From: Firmicutes bacterium UBA6113
GTDB taxonomy: Bacteria; Bacillota; Clostridia; Tissierellales; Sedimentibacteraceae
Direction: 5' to 3'
Length of the DNA: 64,000 bases
Assembly (NCBI GenBank): GCA_002422545.1
Contig: DIWF01000038.1
Coordinates: forward strand, 1-64,000
Part shown: positions 35,089-43,036 of the stretch, piece after piece
Numbering within the stretch: the stretch's first letter is position 1
Layout: each line of letters begins with the position of its first letter
Notes under the pieces: generated by a model
What the model saw: only the letters and a program-made list of their open reading frames with translations
Database searches by the model: none
What the model was told of the DNA's origin: nothing
Made by a program: the position numbers and the translations under genes

Positions 35089-35798
35089 TGGATAAGGGAA
35101 TGTTTTACGGCATTGGAGTGGGAGTTGGAAGCATGGATGCCGTTACAAAAAAAGCAGCTGACACTCTTCATATTCTTGATATTTTATATGTGCCTGCTGC
35201 AAAAAAGGACGAATTTTCAAGCTGTGCCCATGAAATCATAAGAAGTTTCATAAATAGTGACACTGTTGTAAAAAGCAGGCATTTTCCAATGAATTATAAC
35301 ACTGAAAACTTAAAAAGTTCATGGCAGACAATTGCTGATGAAATAGAACAGGATGTAAAAGAAGGAAAAAATGTCGGGTTTGTAACCATAGGAGATCCCA
35401 TGGTTTACAGCACATACATTTATCTGTTGAAAATTCTTAAACACAAAATAAATATAACAACAATACCAGGCATTACTTCATTTTTGGATATTGCATCCAA
35501 AAACAATTTTCCTCTGGTTGAAGGAGACGACCCCTTAATAGTGCTGCCTGCCACAATGGATACAGAAAAGCTTAAAAGCTACATCAAAAATGAAAGTTCA
35601 ATTGTTCTTATGAAAGTTTATAGAAATTTTGATGTGATTATTGACTTGATTCTGAGTGAAAAGCTTGAACACTGTTCCTTGGCTGTGAGCAATTCGTCCA
35701 AGGAAGACGAAAGAGTTTATAAAAGCATCAGAGATTTGAAAAAAGAAGATGTTTCATACTTTACAACAATACTTATCAACAAAAAATGGGAGATTTAA
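35088..35798 (+). CDS. cbiL: cobalt-factor II C20-methyltransferase
   Basis: 236 residues, SAM-dependent tetrapyrrole methyltransferase fold. 'GIGVGVGSMDAVTKKAADTL', 'VTIGDPMVYSTYIYLL' and 'IPGITSFLDIASKNNFPLVEG' are CbiL/CobI signatures. It adds the C20 methyl early in corrin formation. Start overlaps the cbiC stop by one base. Confidence 0.93.
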   Translation: MDKGMFYGIGVGVGSMDAVTKKAADTLHILDILYVPAAKKDEFSSCAHEIIRSFINSDTVVKSRHFPMNYNTENLKSSWQTIADEIEQDVKEGKNVGFVTIGDPMVYSTYIYLLKILKHKINITTIPGITSFLDIASKNNFPLVEGDDPLIVLPATMDTEKLKSYIKNESSIVLMKVYRNFDVIIDLILSEKLEHCSLAVSNSSKEDERVYKSIRDLKKEDVSYFTTILINKKWEI

Positions 35799-36512
35799 AT
35801 GATATACGCTGTGGGAATAGGACCTGGAAGCTCCAGAACAATGACATACGAAGCAATGCATGCAATTGAAAATTCAGATGTCATAGTGGGTTACAAAACA
35901 TATATTGATTTGATAAAAGACATTATCAAAGACAAGGAAACAGTATCAAATGGAATGAAGCAGGAAATTGAACGGGTGAAAAAAGCCGTTGAAATTGCAA
36001 AAACAGGCAAGACTGTTGCAGTCATAAGTTCCGGTGATGCAGGCGTCTACGGCATGGCAGGACTTGTGCTTGAGCTGGCTGAACATGAAGATGTTAAAAT
36101 AATAAGCGGCGTGACAGCTTCAACTGCTGCAGCGGCAGTTCTTGGAGCTCCGCTTATGCATGATTTCTGCCACATAAGCTTAAGCGACCTTTTAACTCCG
36201 CTTGATTTAATTTATAAAAGAGTTGAACTGGCTGCACAGGGTGATTTTGTAATGTGTATCTACAATCCAAGAAGCAACGGCCGACCTGATTATCTTAGGA
36301 ATGCCTTTGAAATCATAAAGAAATACAAGCAAATTTCAACTCCTGTAGGAATTGTAAAAAATGCAGAAAGAGAAAACCAAAAGTCAATTGTATGCACTCT
36401 GGACACAATTGATTATGACAATATTGACATGTTAAGCATTGTAATTGTTGGAAACAGTTCCACATACATAAAAAATAATAAAATTATAACAAGAAGAGGT
36501 TATAAATTATAA
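35799..36512 (+). CDS. cbiH: cobalt-factor III C17-methyltransferase (ring contraction)
   Basis: 237 residues. 'VGIGPGSSRTMTYEAMHAI', 'SSGDAGVYGMAGLVLEL', 'GVTASTAAAAVLGAPLMHDF' and 'CIYNPRSNGRPDYL' are CbiH/CobJ signatures. It methylates C17 and contracts the ring. Last gene of the run, ending only 18 nt before riboswitch 2. The window has no cobaltochelatase (CbiK/X), precorrin-2 synthesis, CobU, CobS or CobT, so those steps must be encoded elsewhere. Confidence 0.94.
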   Translation: MIYAVGIGPGSSRTMTYEAMHAIENSDVIVGYKTYIDLIKDIIKDKETVSNGMKQEIERVKKAVEIAKTGKTVAVISSGDAGVYGMAGLVLELAEHEDVKIISGVTASTAAAAVLGAPLMHDFCHISLSDLLTPLDLIYKRVELAAQGDFVMCIYNPRSNGRPDYLRNAFEIIKKYKQISTPVGIVKNAERENQKSIVCTLDTIDYDNIDMLSIVIVGNSSTYIKNNKIITRRGYKL

Positions 36513-36530
36513 AATTCAATAGTTAAAATT

Positions 36531-36660
36531 ACAGGTGTTAGGGAAAACGGTGAAAATCCGCTGCAGCCCCCGCTACTGTGAATGGAACGAAATCATACAT
36601 GCCACTGGATATCCGGGAAGGCTTGAGAGTAGGGTGCCATGAGCCAGGAAACCTGCCTGT
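36531..36660 (+). ncRNA. cobalamin riboswitch 2 (controls the btu importer)
   Basis: Core 'GCAGCCCCCGCTACTGTGAA', 'GCCACTGGATA', 'CCGGGAAGGC', 'ATGAGCCAGGAAACCTGCC', closed by ACAGG (36531-36535) with CCTGT (36656-36660). Starts 18 nt after cbiH, with no clear promoter between, so it may act on read-through transcripts as well. A terminator follows. Confidence 0.95.
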
Positions 36661-36693
36661 TTTTTATAGTCTTCGGAGGGAAGTAGTATGCTT

Positions 36694-36719
36694 AAACCAC
36701 GGGTGACTGTGGTTTTTTG
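36694..36719 (+). terminator. riboswitch-controlled terminator before the btuF-like gene
   Basis: AAACCAC, 8-nt loop, GTGGTTT followed by a T-run; 56 nt before the btuF start. Confidence 0.8.
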
Positions 36720-36774
36720 TAAGCTATGATTAGCAATATTTCTCCACGAAAGAACAAAATATATGGAGGAAAAA

Positions 36775-37830
36775 ATGAAAAAAGCAAAATTATTATCATT
36801 AATCTTGTCTGCAGCATTAGTTTTATCTATGTCAGCAGGATGCAGCAAAAATGAACAGGTGGATGTGGCGGAATCAAATAATGCTTCAGCACAAACCACA
36901 GAAGTAAAAAATGAAGAAACAAAAAAAGATTCAGAAGAAATTGTTTTAAAGTACGATGTTACAGCGGGGCAGGAAGATGTTACATTTACAGATGCAACTG
37001 GGGAAAGAGTAACAATTAAAAAGAAACCTCAAAGAGTTGTGTGCCTATACAATTCATATCTTGACATGTGGGACAGCTGCGGAGGAACAGTTATAGGTAG
37101 AGTTGAAGAGTCAGAAGAAAAGCCTGTGGAAAATGCCAAGTCTGCTGAATCTGTAGGAAATGCCAGCGACCCTAGCCTCGAAAAAATACTTTCACTTAAG
37201 CCTGACCTTGTTATTATGACAACTGCTTACAAGGTACAAAAAGAAATGGTTTCAACATTAAAGCAAAATAATATTCCGGTAATTGCACTGGATAACGACT
37301 ATAAAAATGATTATTATGAAACAGTGAAGCTTTTTACAGCCGTAACAGACAGAGAAGACCTCTATGAAACTCAAGCAGAAGAAGTTAAAAACAATGTGGA
37401 TGAAATAATTGCAAAAGCACCTATGGACAAAAATTACAGCGTTCTCATATTGTTTGCTTCTGCAAAAAGCTTGTCGGTGAGGGATTCAAACTCAATGGTT
37501 GGTGAAATGCTCAAGGACTTGAACACAGTGAATATTTCTGATACGGAAATGGAAACATCCGATTCAAAAACATTCAGCATGGAGAAAATCTTGGAGGAAG
37601 ATCCGGATTTCATATTTGTGTTGACCATGGGAACAGACATTGAAAAAATCAAGGAAAGATTAAAAAGTGATGCAGAATACAATCCTGCATGGGCATCTCT
37701 TACAGCAGTTAAGGAAGGCAACTATCACATACTTCCAAAGAATTTATACATGTACAAGCCAAACAACAAGTATGCCGAAGCTTATGAAGGTCTGGCAAAA
37801 ATTCTATATCCGGAAGTATTTAGCAATTAG
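36775..37830 (+). CDS. btuF: ABC transporter substrate-binding lipoprotein, probable cobalamin/corrinoid
   Basis: 351 residues from ATG 36775 (GGAGG 6 nt upstream). An ATG at 36763 overlaps that site. Lipoprotein signal with lipobox 'SAGC' (Cys23), an acidic Ser/Thr-rich linker, then a class III periplasmic-binding fold ('PQRVVCLYNSYLDMWDSCGG', 'SLKPDLVIMTTAY'). The FecCD/BtuF family includes siderophore and haem binders. Corrinoid is inferred from the B12 riboswitch directly upstream. Confidence 0.85.
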   Translation: MKKAKLLSLILSAALVLSMSAGCSKNEQVDVAESNNASAQTTEVKNEETKKDSEEIVLKYDVTAGQEDVTFTDATGERVTIKKKPQRVVCLYNSYLDMWDSCGGTVIGRVEESEEKPVENAKSAESVGNASDPSLEKILSLKPDLVIMTTAYKVQKEMVSTLKQNNIPVIALDNDYKNDYYETVKLFTAVTDREDLYETQAEEVKNNVDEIIAKAPMDKNYSVLILFASAKSLSVRDSNSMVGEMLKDLNTVNISDTEMETSDSKTFSMEKILEEDPDFIFVLTMGTDIEKIKERLKSDAEYNPAWASLTAVKEGNYHILPKNLYMYKPNNKYAEAYEGLAKILYPEVFSN

Positions 37831-37855
37831 CAATGCAATATGAGGAGAGCAGCAT

Positions 37856-38860
37856 ATGGACAGCAAAAACATGAAGATTGAAAAAATTAAAAAGAAATCT
37901 ATATTGTTTATTTTTATCTGCCTTTCTGCAGCGAGCTTTTTAATAAGCATAGGAAACGGAGCTGTTAAAATTTCGGCAGGTGAAATATTGAGTGCACTAT
38001 TGTTTAGACAAGATACAGTAAACTCTCAAATAATATGGAATGTAAGGCTGCCAAGAACCATAGCAGCTTCTCTTACGGGAACATGTCTTGCGCTCTCCGG
38101 GTCAATTTTGCAGGGGGTTATGCGAAATCCCCTGGCTTCTCCAAATATCATAGGAGTGTCATCAGGGGCGGGGCTCATGACATTGATTGTTCTAATACTT
38201 TTTCCGGAGTTTTATTTTCTTGCACCCCTGGGAGCATTTGCAGGAGCACTTCTGGCTACCATGTTTATTTATTTTCTGGCATGGAAGGATGGAGCAGGCC
38301 CTAACAGGATAATACTTGCAGGAGTTGCGGTTTCTTCTCTTCTTGGAGCAGGAAACAACGCAATAATGACTTTTTATCCTGACAAGGTGTCGGGCATAAT
38401 AGGGTTCATGGTTGGAGGTCTTTCAGCCACTAACTGGCAGGATGTTTTTACAATCATACCTTATGCATCGGCTGGAATAATAATGGTTTTATTAATTCAA
38501 AACAAACTCAACATATTGATGCTTGGAGACGAGGTTGCCACAGGGCTTGGTATTAACGTTGAAAGAACAAGGTTCTTTTTTATAATAATATCTTCTCTGC
38601 TGGCAGGTGCAGCGGTCAGTGTTGTGGGACTGCTTGGGTTTGTGGGGCTCATAGTTCCGCACATGACGAGGCTTTTCATAGGATCTGATTACAGATACCT
38701 GATGCCTGCAACAATTTTTACCGGTTCCTTTGTGGTTGTTATATGCGACACCCTGGCACGAACAATGTTTGCTCCTGTTGAAATACCCGTGGGAATCATT
38801 ATGTCAGCACTTGGAGCACCATTTTTCCTGTATTTGCTGAGAAGAAAGGCAGAGTATTAA
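37856..38860 (+). CDS. btuC: FecCD-family ABC permease, probable cobalamin importer
   Basis: 334 residues, about ten helices. 'WNVRLPRTIAASLTGTCLALSG', 'GVMRNPLASPNIIGVSSGAG' and 'GFVGLIVPHMTRLFIG' are family signatures. Forms the pore with BtuD. Starts 25 nt after btuF; ends 1 nt before btuD. GAGGAG lies upstream of the ATG. Confidence 0.88.
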   Translation: MDSKNMKIEKIKKKSILFIFICLSAASFLISIGNGAVKISAGEILSALLFRQDTVNSQIIWNVRLPRTIAASLTGTCLALSGSILQGVMRNPLASPNIIGVSSGAGLMTLIVLILFPEFYFLAPLGAFAGALLATMFIYFLAWKDGAGPNRIILAGVAVSSLLGAGNNAIMTFYPDKVSGIIGFMVGGLSATNWQDVFTIIPYASAGIIMVLLIQNKLNILMLGDEVATGLGINVERTRFFFIIISSLLAGAAVSVVGLLGFVGLIVPHMTRLFIGSDYRYLMPATIFTGSFVVVICDTLARTMFAPVEIPVGIIMSALGAPFFLYLLRRKAEY

Positions 38861-38861
38861 T

Positions 38862-39644
38862 ATGAATTTGACAGTTGATAAACTGAATGTAAGTTATGGT
38901 GACAAGGAAGTTCTTAAAAATATAAGCTTTAGCGTAAACAAAGGTGAAATTGCAACCATTATAGGGCCCAATGGTTCAGGAAAAACCACATTGATAAAGG
39001 CTGCAAGCAGATGTCTTAAACCTACATGCGGAAACATTTATATTGGAGACATGAAAATAGATGAAATGAACACAAGGACAATAGCACAAAAGCTTGCGGT
39101 TCTCCCTCAGGTTAAAAATGTATCCAGTGATGTGTCAGTAGAGGAACTTGTTTCCTATGGTAGATATCCTCATCTAAAATTCGGGAAAAAACTCTGCAGA
39201 GAAGACAAGGAAATTGTGGACTGGGCATTGGAAAAAACCGGCATGAAAGAATTGAGAAAAAGATATGCTGTTTCACTGTCGGGAGGTGAGAGGCAAAGGG
39301 CGTGGATAGCCATGACGTTGGCTCAGAAGTCAAGAATTATTATTCTTGACGAACCTACAACATTTCTTGACATATCCTACCAACTAGAAGTTCTTGAGCT
39401 TGTGAGAGAATTAAACCAGTCTCTGGGGCTTACTGTAATTATGGTTCTCCATGACTTAAACCAGGCAGCCAGGTATTCCGATAAAATTCTTGTCATGAAC
39501 AATGGGAGGATTTGCTGTATGGGTCGTCCTGAAGATGTGGTGAACACATGTCTGTTAAAAGACATTTTCAAGATAAATGCTGACATATATGATGACAAAA
39601 TAAACAACTGCCTTTTCCTAATACCAAGAAACACAATTGCCTAA
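38862..39644 (+). CDS. btuD: ABC transporter ATPase, probable cobalamin importer
   Basis: 260 residues. Walker A 'GPNGSGKTT', Q-loop 'VLPQVKNVS', signature 'LSGGERQRAWIA', Walker B 'IIILDEPTTF', H-switch 'LHDLNQAARYS'. Last gene of the riboswitch-controlled importer operon. No clear terminator follows in the 83 nt before the next small gene. Confidence 0.88.
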   Translation: MNLTVDKLNVSYGDKEVLKNISFSVNKGEIATIIGPNGSGKTTLIKAASRCLKPTCGNIYIGDMKIDEMNTRTIAQKLAVLPQVKNVSSDVSVEELVSYGRYPHLKFGKKLCREDKEIVDWALEKTGMKELRKRYAVSLSGGERQRAWIAMTLAQKSRIIILDEPTTFLDISYQLEVLELVRELNQSLGLTVIMVLHDLNQAARYSDKILVMNNGRICCMGRPEDVVNTCLLKDIFKINADIYDDKINNCLFLIPRNTIA

Positions 39645-39727
39645 TAAAAAATTTTGTTTATATTACTCCTTTATTAAAGTATGAAATTATAAAAATTTAT
39701 AATACTATAAAAAAAGGAGGTTGAAAT

Positions 39728-39856
39728 ATGAAACAGAAATTAGCAAATTTAACAGCAGAACAAGAGGAAAAATTAAAAAAGGTAGAATCTGAACTGGGCT
39801 GTGTACTAATAGCCTATGACAATAAATCTCAGTCCATGGAAACTAATTTTCATTAG
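39728..39856 (+). CDS. 42-residue conserved-looking small protein
   Basis: ATG 39728 follows a full AAAGGAGGTTG ribosome site and ends at TAG 39856. Charged helical start ('LTAEQEEKLKKVESELG'), then 'CVLIAYDNK'. The shape (short acidic-basic helix, 'LTxEQxEKLKxxE') is one I recall in small clostridial proteins of unknown function. It has its own AT-rich upstream region (TATAAT at about 39700) and a strong terminator, which argues it is real. No function can be given. Confidence 0.65.
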   Translation: MKQKLANLTAEQEEKLKKVESELGCVLIAYDNKSQSMETNFH

Positions 39857-39861
39857 CAAAT

Positions 39862-39890
39862 AAAAAATACGCCAAACGGCGTATTTTTTT
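39862..39890. terminator. bidirectional terminator, small gene / nrdG
   Basis: ATACGCC, loop AAAC, GGCGTAT with A6 before and T7 after. Serves convergent genes and overlaps the nrdG stop. Confidence 0.85.
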
Positions 39891-40401
39891 ATAACAAATC
39901 GAAACTATCCTGCCACAGTATAATTTTGTCGGCTTCAAGAGATTTTTTTACATCTATAACCCTTTGATTTGAGGAGCCCTTGAACCTTAAGTTATTTTGA
40001 AAATAATTGATGTCAAAGGGACCATCCACCAGTACATCGCAAAATTTCAGAAGATTCAGATATGTTTCATTATGAATTATTTCTTCGTACGTGTGTCCGG
40101 AATAAATCCATATAGTTTTTTTAGTGCAGGATTTGATTTTTTGAGCAAGCTTACAAAGAGCTGTTGCCTGAAGCATTGGTTCGCCGCCAATAAATGTCAC
40201 GTCTGTAAAATAAGGCGTTATTTTATCATAAACTTCATCTATGCTCATTTCCTGGCCTGAACAAATGTCCCAGTAATCCTTGTTGTGGCAGTCCGGACAC
40301 CTTACGTCGCAGCCGCTTACGTAAAGGCTTGTTCTGAATCCTTCACCGTCCACAATTGTATTTTCTGTAATGCCGGCAACATAAATTGAATTTTCTAACA
40401 A
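39889..40401 (-). CDS. nrdG: anaerobic ribonucleotide reductase activating enzyme
   Basis: 170 residues, radical-SAM activase. The [4Fe-4S] motif CxxxCxxC is 'CDVRCPDC' near residues 30-37; 'VTFIGGEPM' is the SAM GGE motif. It generates the glycyl radical on NrdD. Overlaps the nrdD stop by 7 nt, so the two are coupled and both lie under riboswitch 3. Confidence 0.94.
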   Translation of the reverse strand: MLENSIYVAGITENTIVDGEGFRTSLYVSGCDVRCPDCHNKDYWDICSGQEMSIDEVYDKITPYFTDVTFIGGEPMLQATALCKLAQKIKSCTKKTIWIYSGHTYEEIIHNETYLNLLKFCDVLVDGPFDINYFQNNLRFKGSSNQRVIDVKKSLEADKIILWQDSFDLL

Positions 40402-42599
40402 CTGTGTTTCACCCTGTCTTTCAGCTCAGCTTTTTTAGCTGCATTCCAGCTGTCGGTTCCTCCTACCAGATATCCTGTTATGCGTTGAATGGTATCTATG
40501 TTGGTTCCTTTGCACTCAGGACACTCTGTAAGATTTTCCGTGGCATCTTCATAGCCGCAGTCCATGCATCGGTTTCTTGTATGATTTACAGAGCCGTAGC
40601 CTATGTTGTACTTGTCCATCAAATCCACTGTCTGCATTACTGATGCAGGATTGTGGGTTGCATCTCCATCAAGTTCCACATAAAATATGTGGCCGCCCTT
40701 TTCATATTCGTGGTATGGAGCTTCAATTCTGGCCTTGTGCTCGATTGAACACTTGTACCATACAGGAACATGTGAACTGTTTGTATAATATTCCTTGTCG
40801 GTTATTGATGGTATTAATCCAAACTGCTTTCTGTCCTTTTTTATAAATCTTCCGCTAAGTCCTTCTGCAGGAGTTGCCAGCAGACTGTAATTCAGGTCGT
40901 AAAAATCTGACTTTTCCTTTATTTTAGTATTCATGAACCTGATAATTTCAATACCCAGCTCCTGAGATTTTTCATCTTCGCCGTGATGATGTCCGGTCAA
41001 GGCGATCAATGCTTCTGCAAGGCCTATGAAACCAATTCCCAACGTACCATGCTTCAAAACACTTTCAATACTCTCATCGGATCTAAGACTATCGCTTCCT
41101 ACCCACATTCCGGACATAAGCATTGGAAACTGCTTTTTCACAGCAGTACACTGGAATACATACCTGTCATAAAGCTGGTCAGTTGCAGCATCTATGCATT
41201 TTTGAAGAGTTTTAAAAAATTCTTTCTTTTTATCATTTGTATCTTCAATTTCGCGGCATTCAAGAGCAAGCTTCACCAGATTTATTGTTGTGAAGGACAA
41301 ATTGCCTCTTCCTATGGAGGTTTTATCGCCATGTCTGTTTTCAAAAACTCTTGTCCTGCAGCCCATTGTAGCAACTTCTTTTTCAAATCGCCTTGGGTCA
41401 TTTATATCCCATCCTTCGTGTATGTTGAATGAAGCATCAAGATTTAAGAAGTTCGGGAAAAATCTTTTGGCTGTAACTTTGCATGCATATTTGTACAAAT
41501 CGTAATTCCTGTCGGAGGGGAGATAGTTTACACCTGTTTTCTTCTTCCATATGTGAATAGGGAATATTGGTGTTTCACCGTTTCCAACGCCCTGGTACGT
41601 GGACTTTAATACTTCTCTTATTATGCATCTTCCTTCAGCGCTTGTGTCTGTTCCGTAATTGATGGAACTGAACACAACCTGGTTTCCCCCACGTGAATGA
41701 ATGGTGTTCATGTTGTGTATGAATGCTTCCATTGACTGATGAATACGCTTCACAGATGCATTTATTGCCTGCTGTTTATACCTCTGAGTGCCGGTAAGAT
41801 TTGAAAGGGGAGTTTCTATATAATCTTCTATTTCAGCATCATAAAGTTCCTTTAAGTCTTCATCAAGAAGTTCTTCGATTTTTTTAACCTCTTCCTTGTA
41901 TGTGAGCCTTACATATGGAGCAAGGTAAAAGTCAAATGCTGGAATAGACTGTCCGCCATGCATTTCATTTTGTATCTGCTCCATGGAAATGCAGCCTATA
42001 ATTGAAGCTGTTTCTATTCGTTTTGCTGGCCTGCTTGATCCATGTCCTGCCCTGAAGCCATTTTGGAGAATGTAGTCAAGGGGGTGCTGCAGGCATGTGA
42101 GAGATTTTGTCGGATAATAATCTTTGTCATGAACATGAATGTAGTTATTGTCCACAAAATATTTTGATTTTTCAGAAAGAAGACAGTCGTCAACAAATGG
42201 TTTTGAAGATTCGCTGGCAAACTTCATCATCATTCCTGCAGGAGTGTCCGCATTCATGTTTGCATTTTCTCTTGTTATGTCATTTGGAACAGTGTTTACA
42301 ATGTCCATGTAAATGTCATACTGTCTTCGTCCTCTTGCTATGTTCCTTTTGTTTCTGTAAATTATATATTCTTTTGCAGCATCTTGCCTTTTGCTGGACA
42401 TGAGTTTTTTTTCGACCAAATCCTGTATTTGCTCAACGGAAGTTGTTTCATTGGTACTGTCTGCAATATCCTGTGCAATTTCCTTTGCAAGATATATATC
42501 CTGTCCTGCCATAGTATGATTCATTGCTTTTAAAATGGCATCAGAAATTTTGCTCTTGTCAAATTCTATAAGCCTTCCGTCTCTTTTTATTACATTCAT
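40395..42599 (-). CDS. nrdD: class III anaerobic ribonucleoside-triphosphate reductase
   Basis: 734 residues. N-terminal ATP-cone (about 1-90, 'IKRDGRLIEFDKSKI'), catalytic domain, C-terminal zinc site with 'CMDCG' and 'CPECKG', and glycyl-radical loop 'RITGYLVGGTDSWN' near the end. Reduces NTPs to dNTPs without oxygen or B12. AGGAGG precedes the ATG. A cobalamin riboswitch and terminator in the leader put it under B12 control, which is expected when a B12-dependent NrdJ is also present. Confidence 0.95.
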   Translation of the reverse strand: MNVIKRDGRLIEFDKSKISDAILKAMNHTMAGQDIYLAKEIAQDIADSTNETTSVEQIQDLVEKKLMSSKRQDAAKEYIIYRNKRNIARGRRQYDIYMDIVNTVPNDITRENANMNADTPAGMMMKFASESSKPFVDDCLLSEKSKYFVDNNYIHVHDKDYYPTKSLTCLQHPLDYILQNGFRAGHGSSRPAKRIETASIIGCISMEQIQNEMHGGQSIPAFDFYLAPYVRLTYKEEVKKIEELLDEDLKELYDAEIEDYIETPLSNLTGTQRYKQQAINASVKRIHQSMEAFIHNMNTIHSRGGNQVVFSSINYGTDTSAEGRCIIREVLKSTYQGVGNGETPIFPIHIWKKKTGVNYLPSDRNYDLYKYACKVTAKRFFPNFLNLDASFNIHEGWDINDPRRFEKEVATMGCRTRVFENRHGDKTSIGRGNLSFTTINLVKLALECREIEDTNDKKKEFFKTLQKCIDAATDQLYDRYVFQCTAVKKQFPMLMSGMWVGSDSLRSDESIESVLKHGTLGIGFIGLAEALIALTGHHHGEDEKSQELGIEIIRFMNTKIKEKSDFYDLNYSLLATPAEGLSGRFIKKDRKQFGLIPSITDKEYYTNSSHVPVWYKCSIEHKARIEAPYHEYEKGGHIFYVELDGDATHNPASVMQTVDLMDKYNIGYGSVNHTRNRCMDCGYEDATENLTECPECKGTNIDTIQRITGYLVGGTDSWNAAKKAELKDRVKHSC

Positions 42600-42741
42600 A
42601 TTATTCCTCCTTGTTTATGAAAAGTTGCTGTAAATTAACGTTTTGTACATGATATACTTCGGCATAAATTAATAATTGTTAATAACATGTAACCATGAGA
42701 CAGCTAACAATATTTGTTTAATATATTTAATATGCCTATTA

Positions 42742-42774
42742 CATAAAAAAACTATGGTAATAAATTACCACAGT
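42742..42774 (-). terminator. riboswitch-controlled terminator before nrdD
   Basis: Minus strand ACTGTGGTAA, TTTA, TTACCATAGT then T7. Sits between riboswitch 3 and nrdD, with 140 nt of AT-rich leader after it in which I see nothing else. Confidence 0.85.
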
Positions 42775-42824
42775 CCGAATTTACTGCTATTTATCACTTA
42801 TCCAATCTTCCGTTGGAGTGAATA

Positions 42825-42970
42825 TTTTATGCAGGTCTTCTGGCTTGCACATGGCATTGTTTTCTCCTTCCCTTAAGTGGCTATGAAAACAACTAAATGC
42901 GTACAGCGGCGGGACCGCGCAGGATTTTAACCTGCTTCCCTCTTAGCTGCCTATATGGCAGAACATAAAA
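42825..42970 (-). ncRNA. cobalamin riboswitch 3 (controls nrdDG)
   Basis: Minus strand: 'AAGAGGGAAGCAGG', core variant 'GCGGTCCCGCCGCTGT' (most copies read CAGCCCCCGCTACTGT), 'GCCACTTAAGGGAAGG', 'AAGCCAGAAGACCTGC'. P1 closes with TTTTATG (42970-42964) and CATAAAA (42831-42825). The core variant still keeps the pairing pattern. Promoter TTGACA-17-TAGACT lies at 42989-43017. Confidence 0.9.
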
Positions 42971-42988
42971 CATTATTCAATTATAATG

Positions 42989-43017
42989 AGTCTAACATCA
43001 AAGAAATTATTTGTCAA
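42989..43017 (-). promoter_or_regulatory. promoter of the nrdDG operon
   Basis: Minus strand TTGACA, 17-nt spacer, TAGACT, 19 nt before the riboswitch 5' arm and just after the trkH stop. Confidence 0.6.
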
Positions 43018-43036
43018 TGAAGTTAATTATTTATCA

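Noticed and set aside
40983..41432. 149-codon ORF opposite nrdD
   Set aside because: Long antisense frame inside a highly conserved gene.
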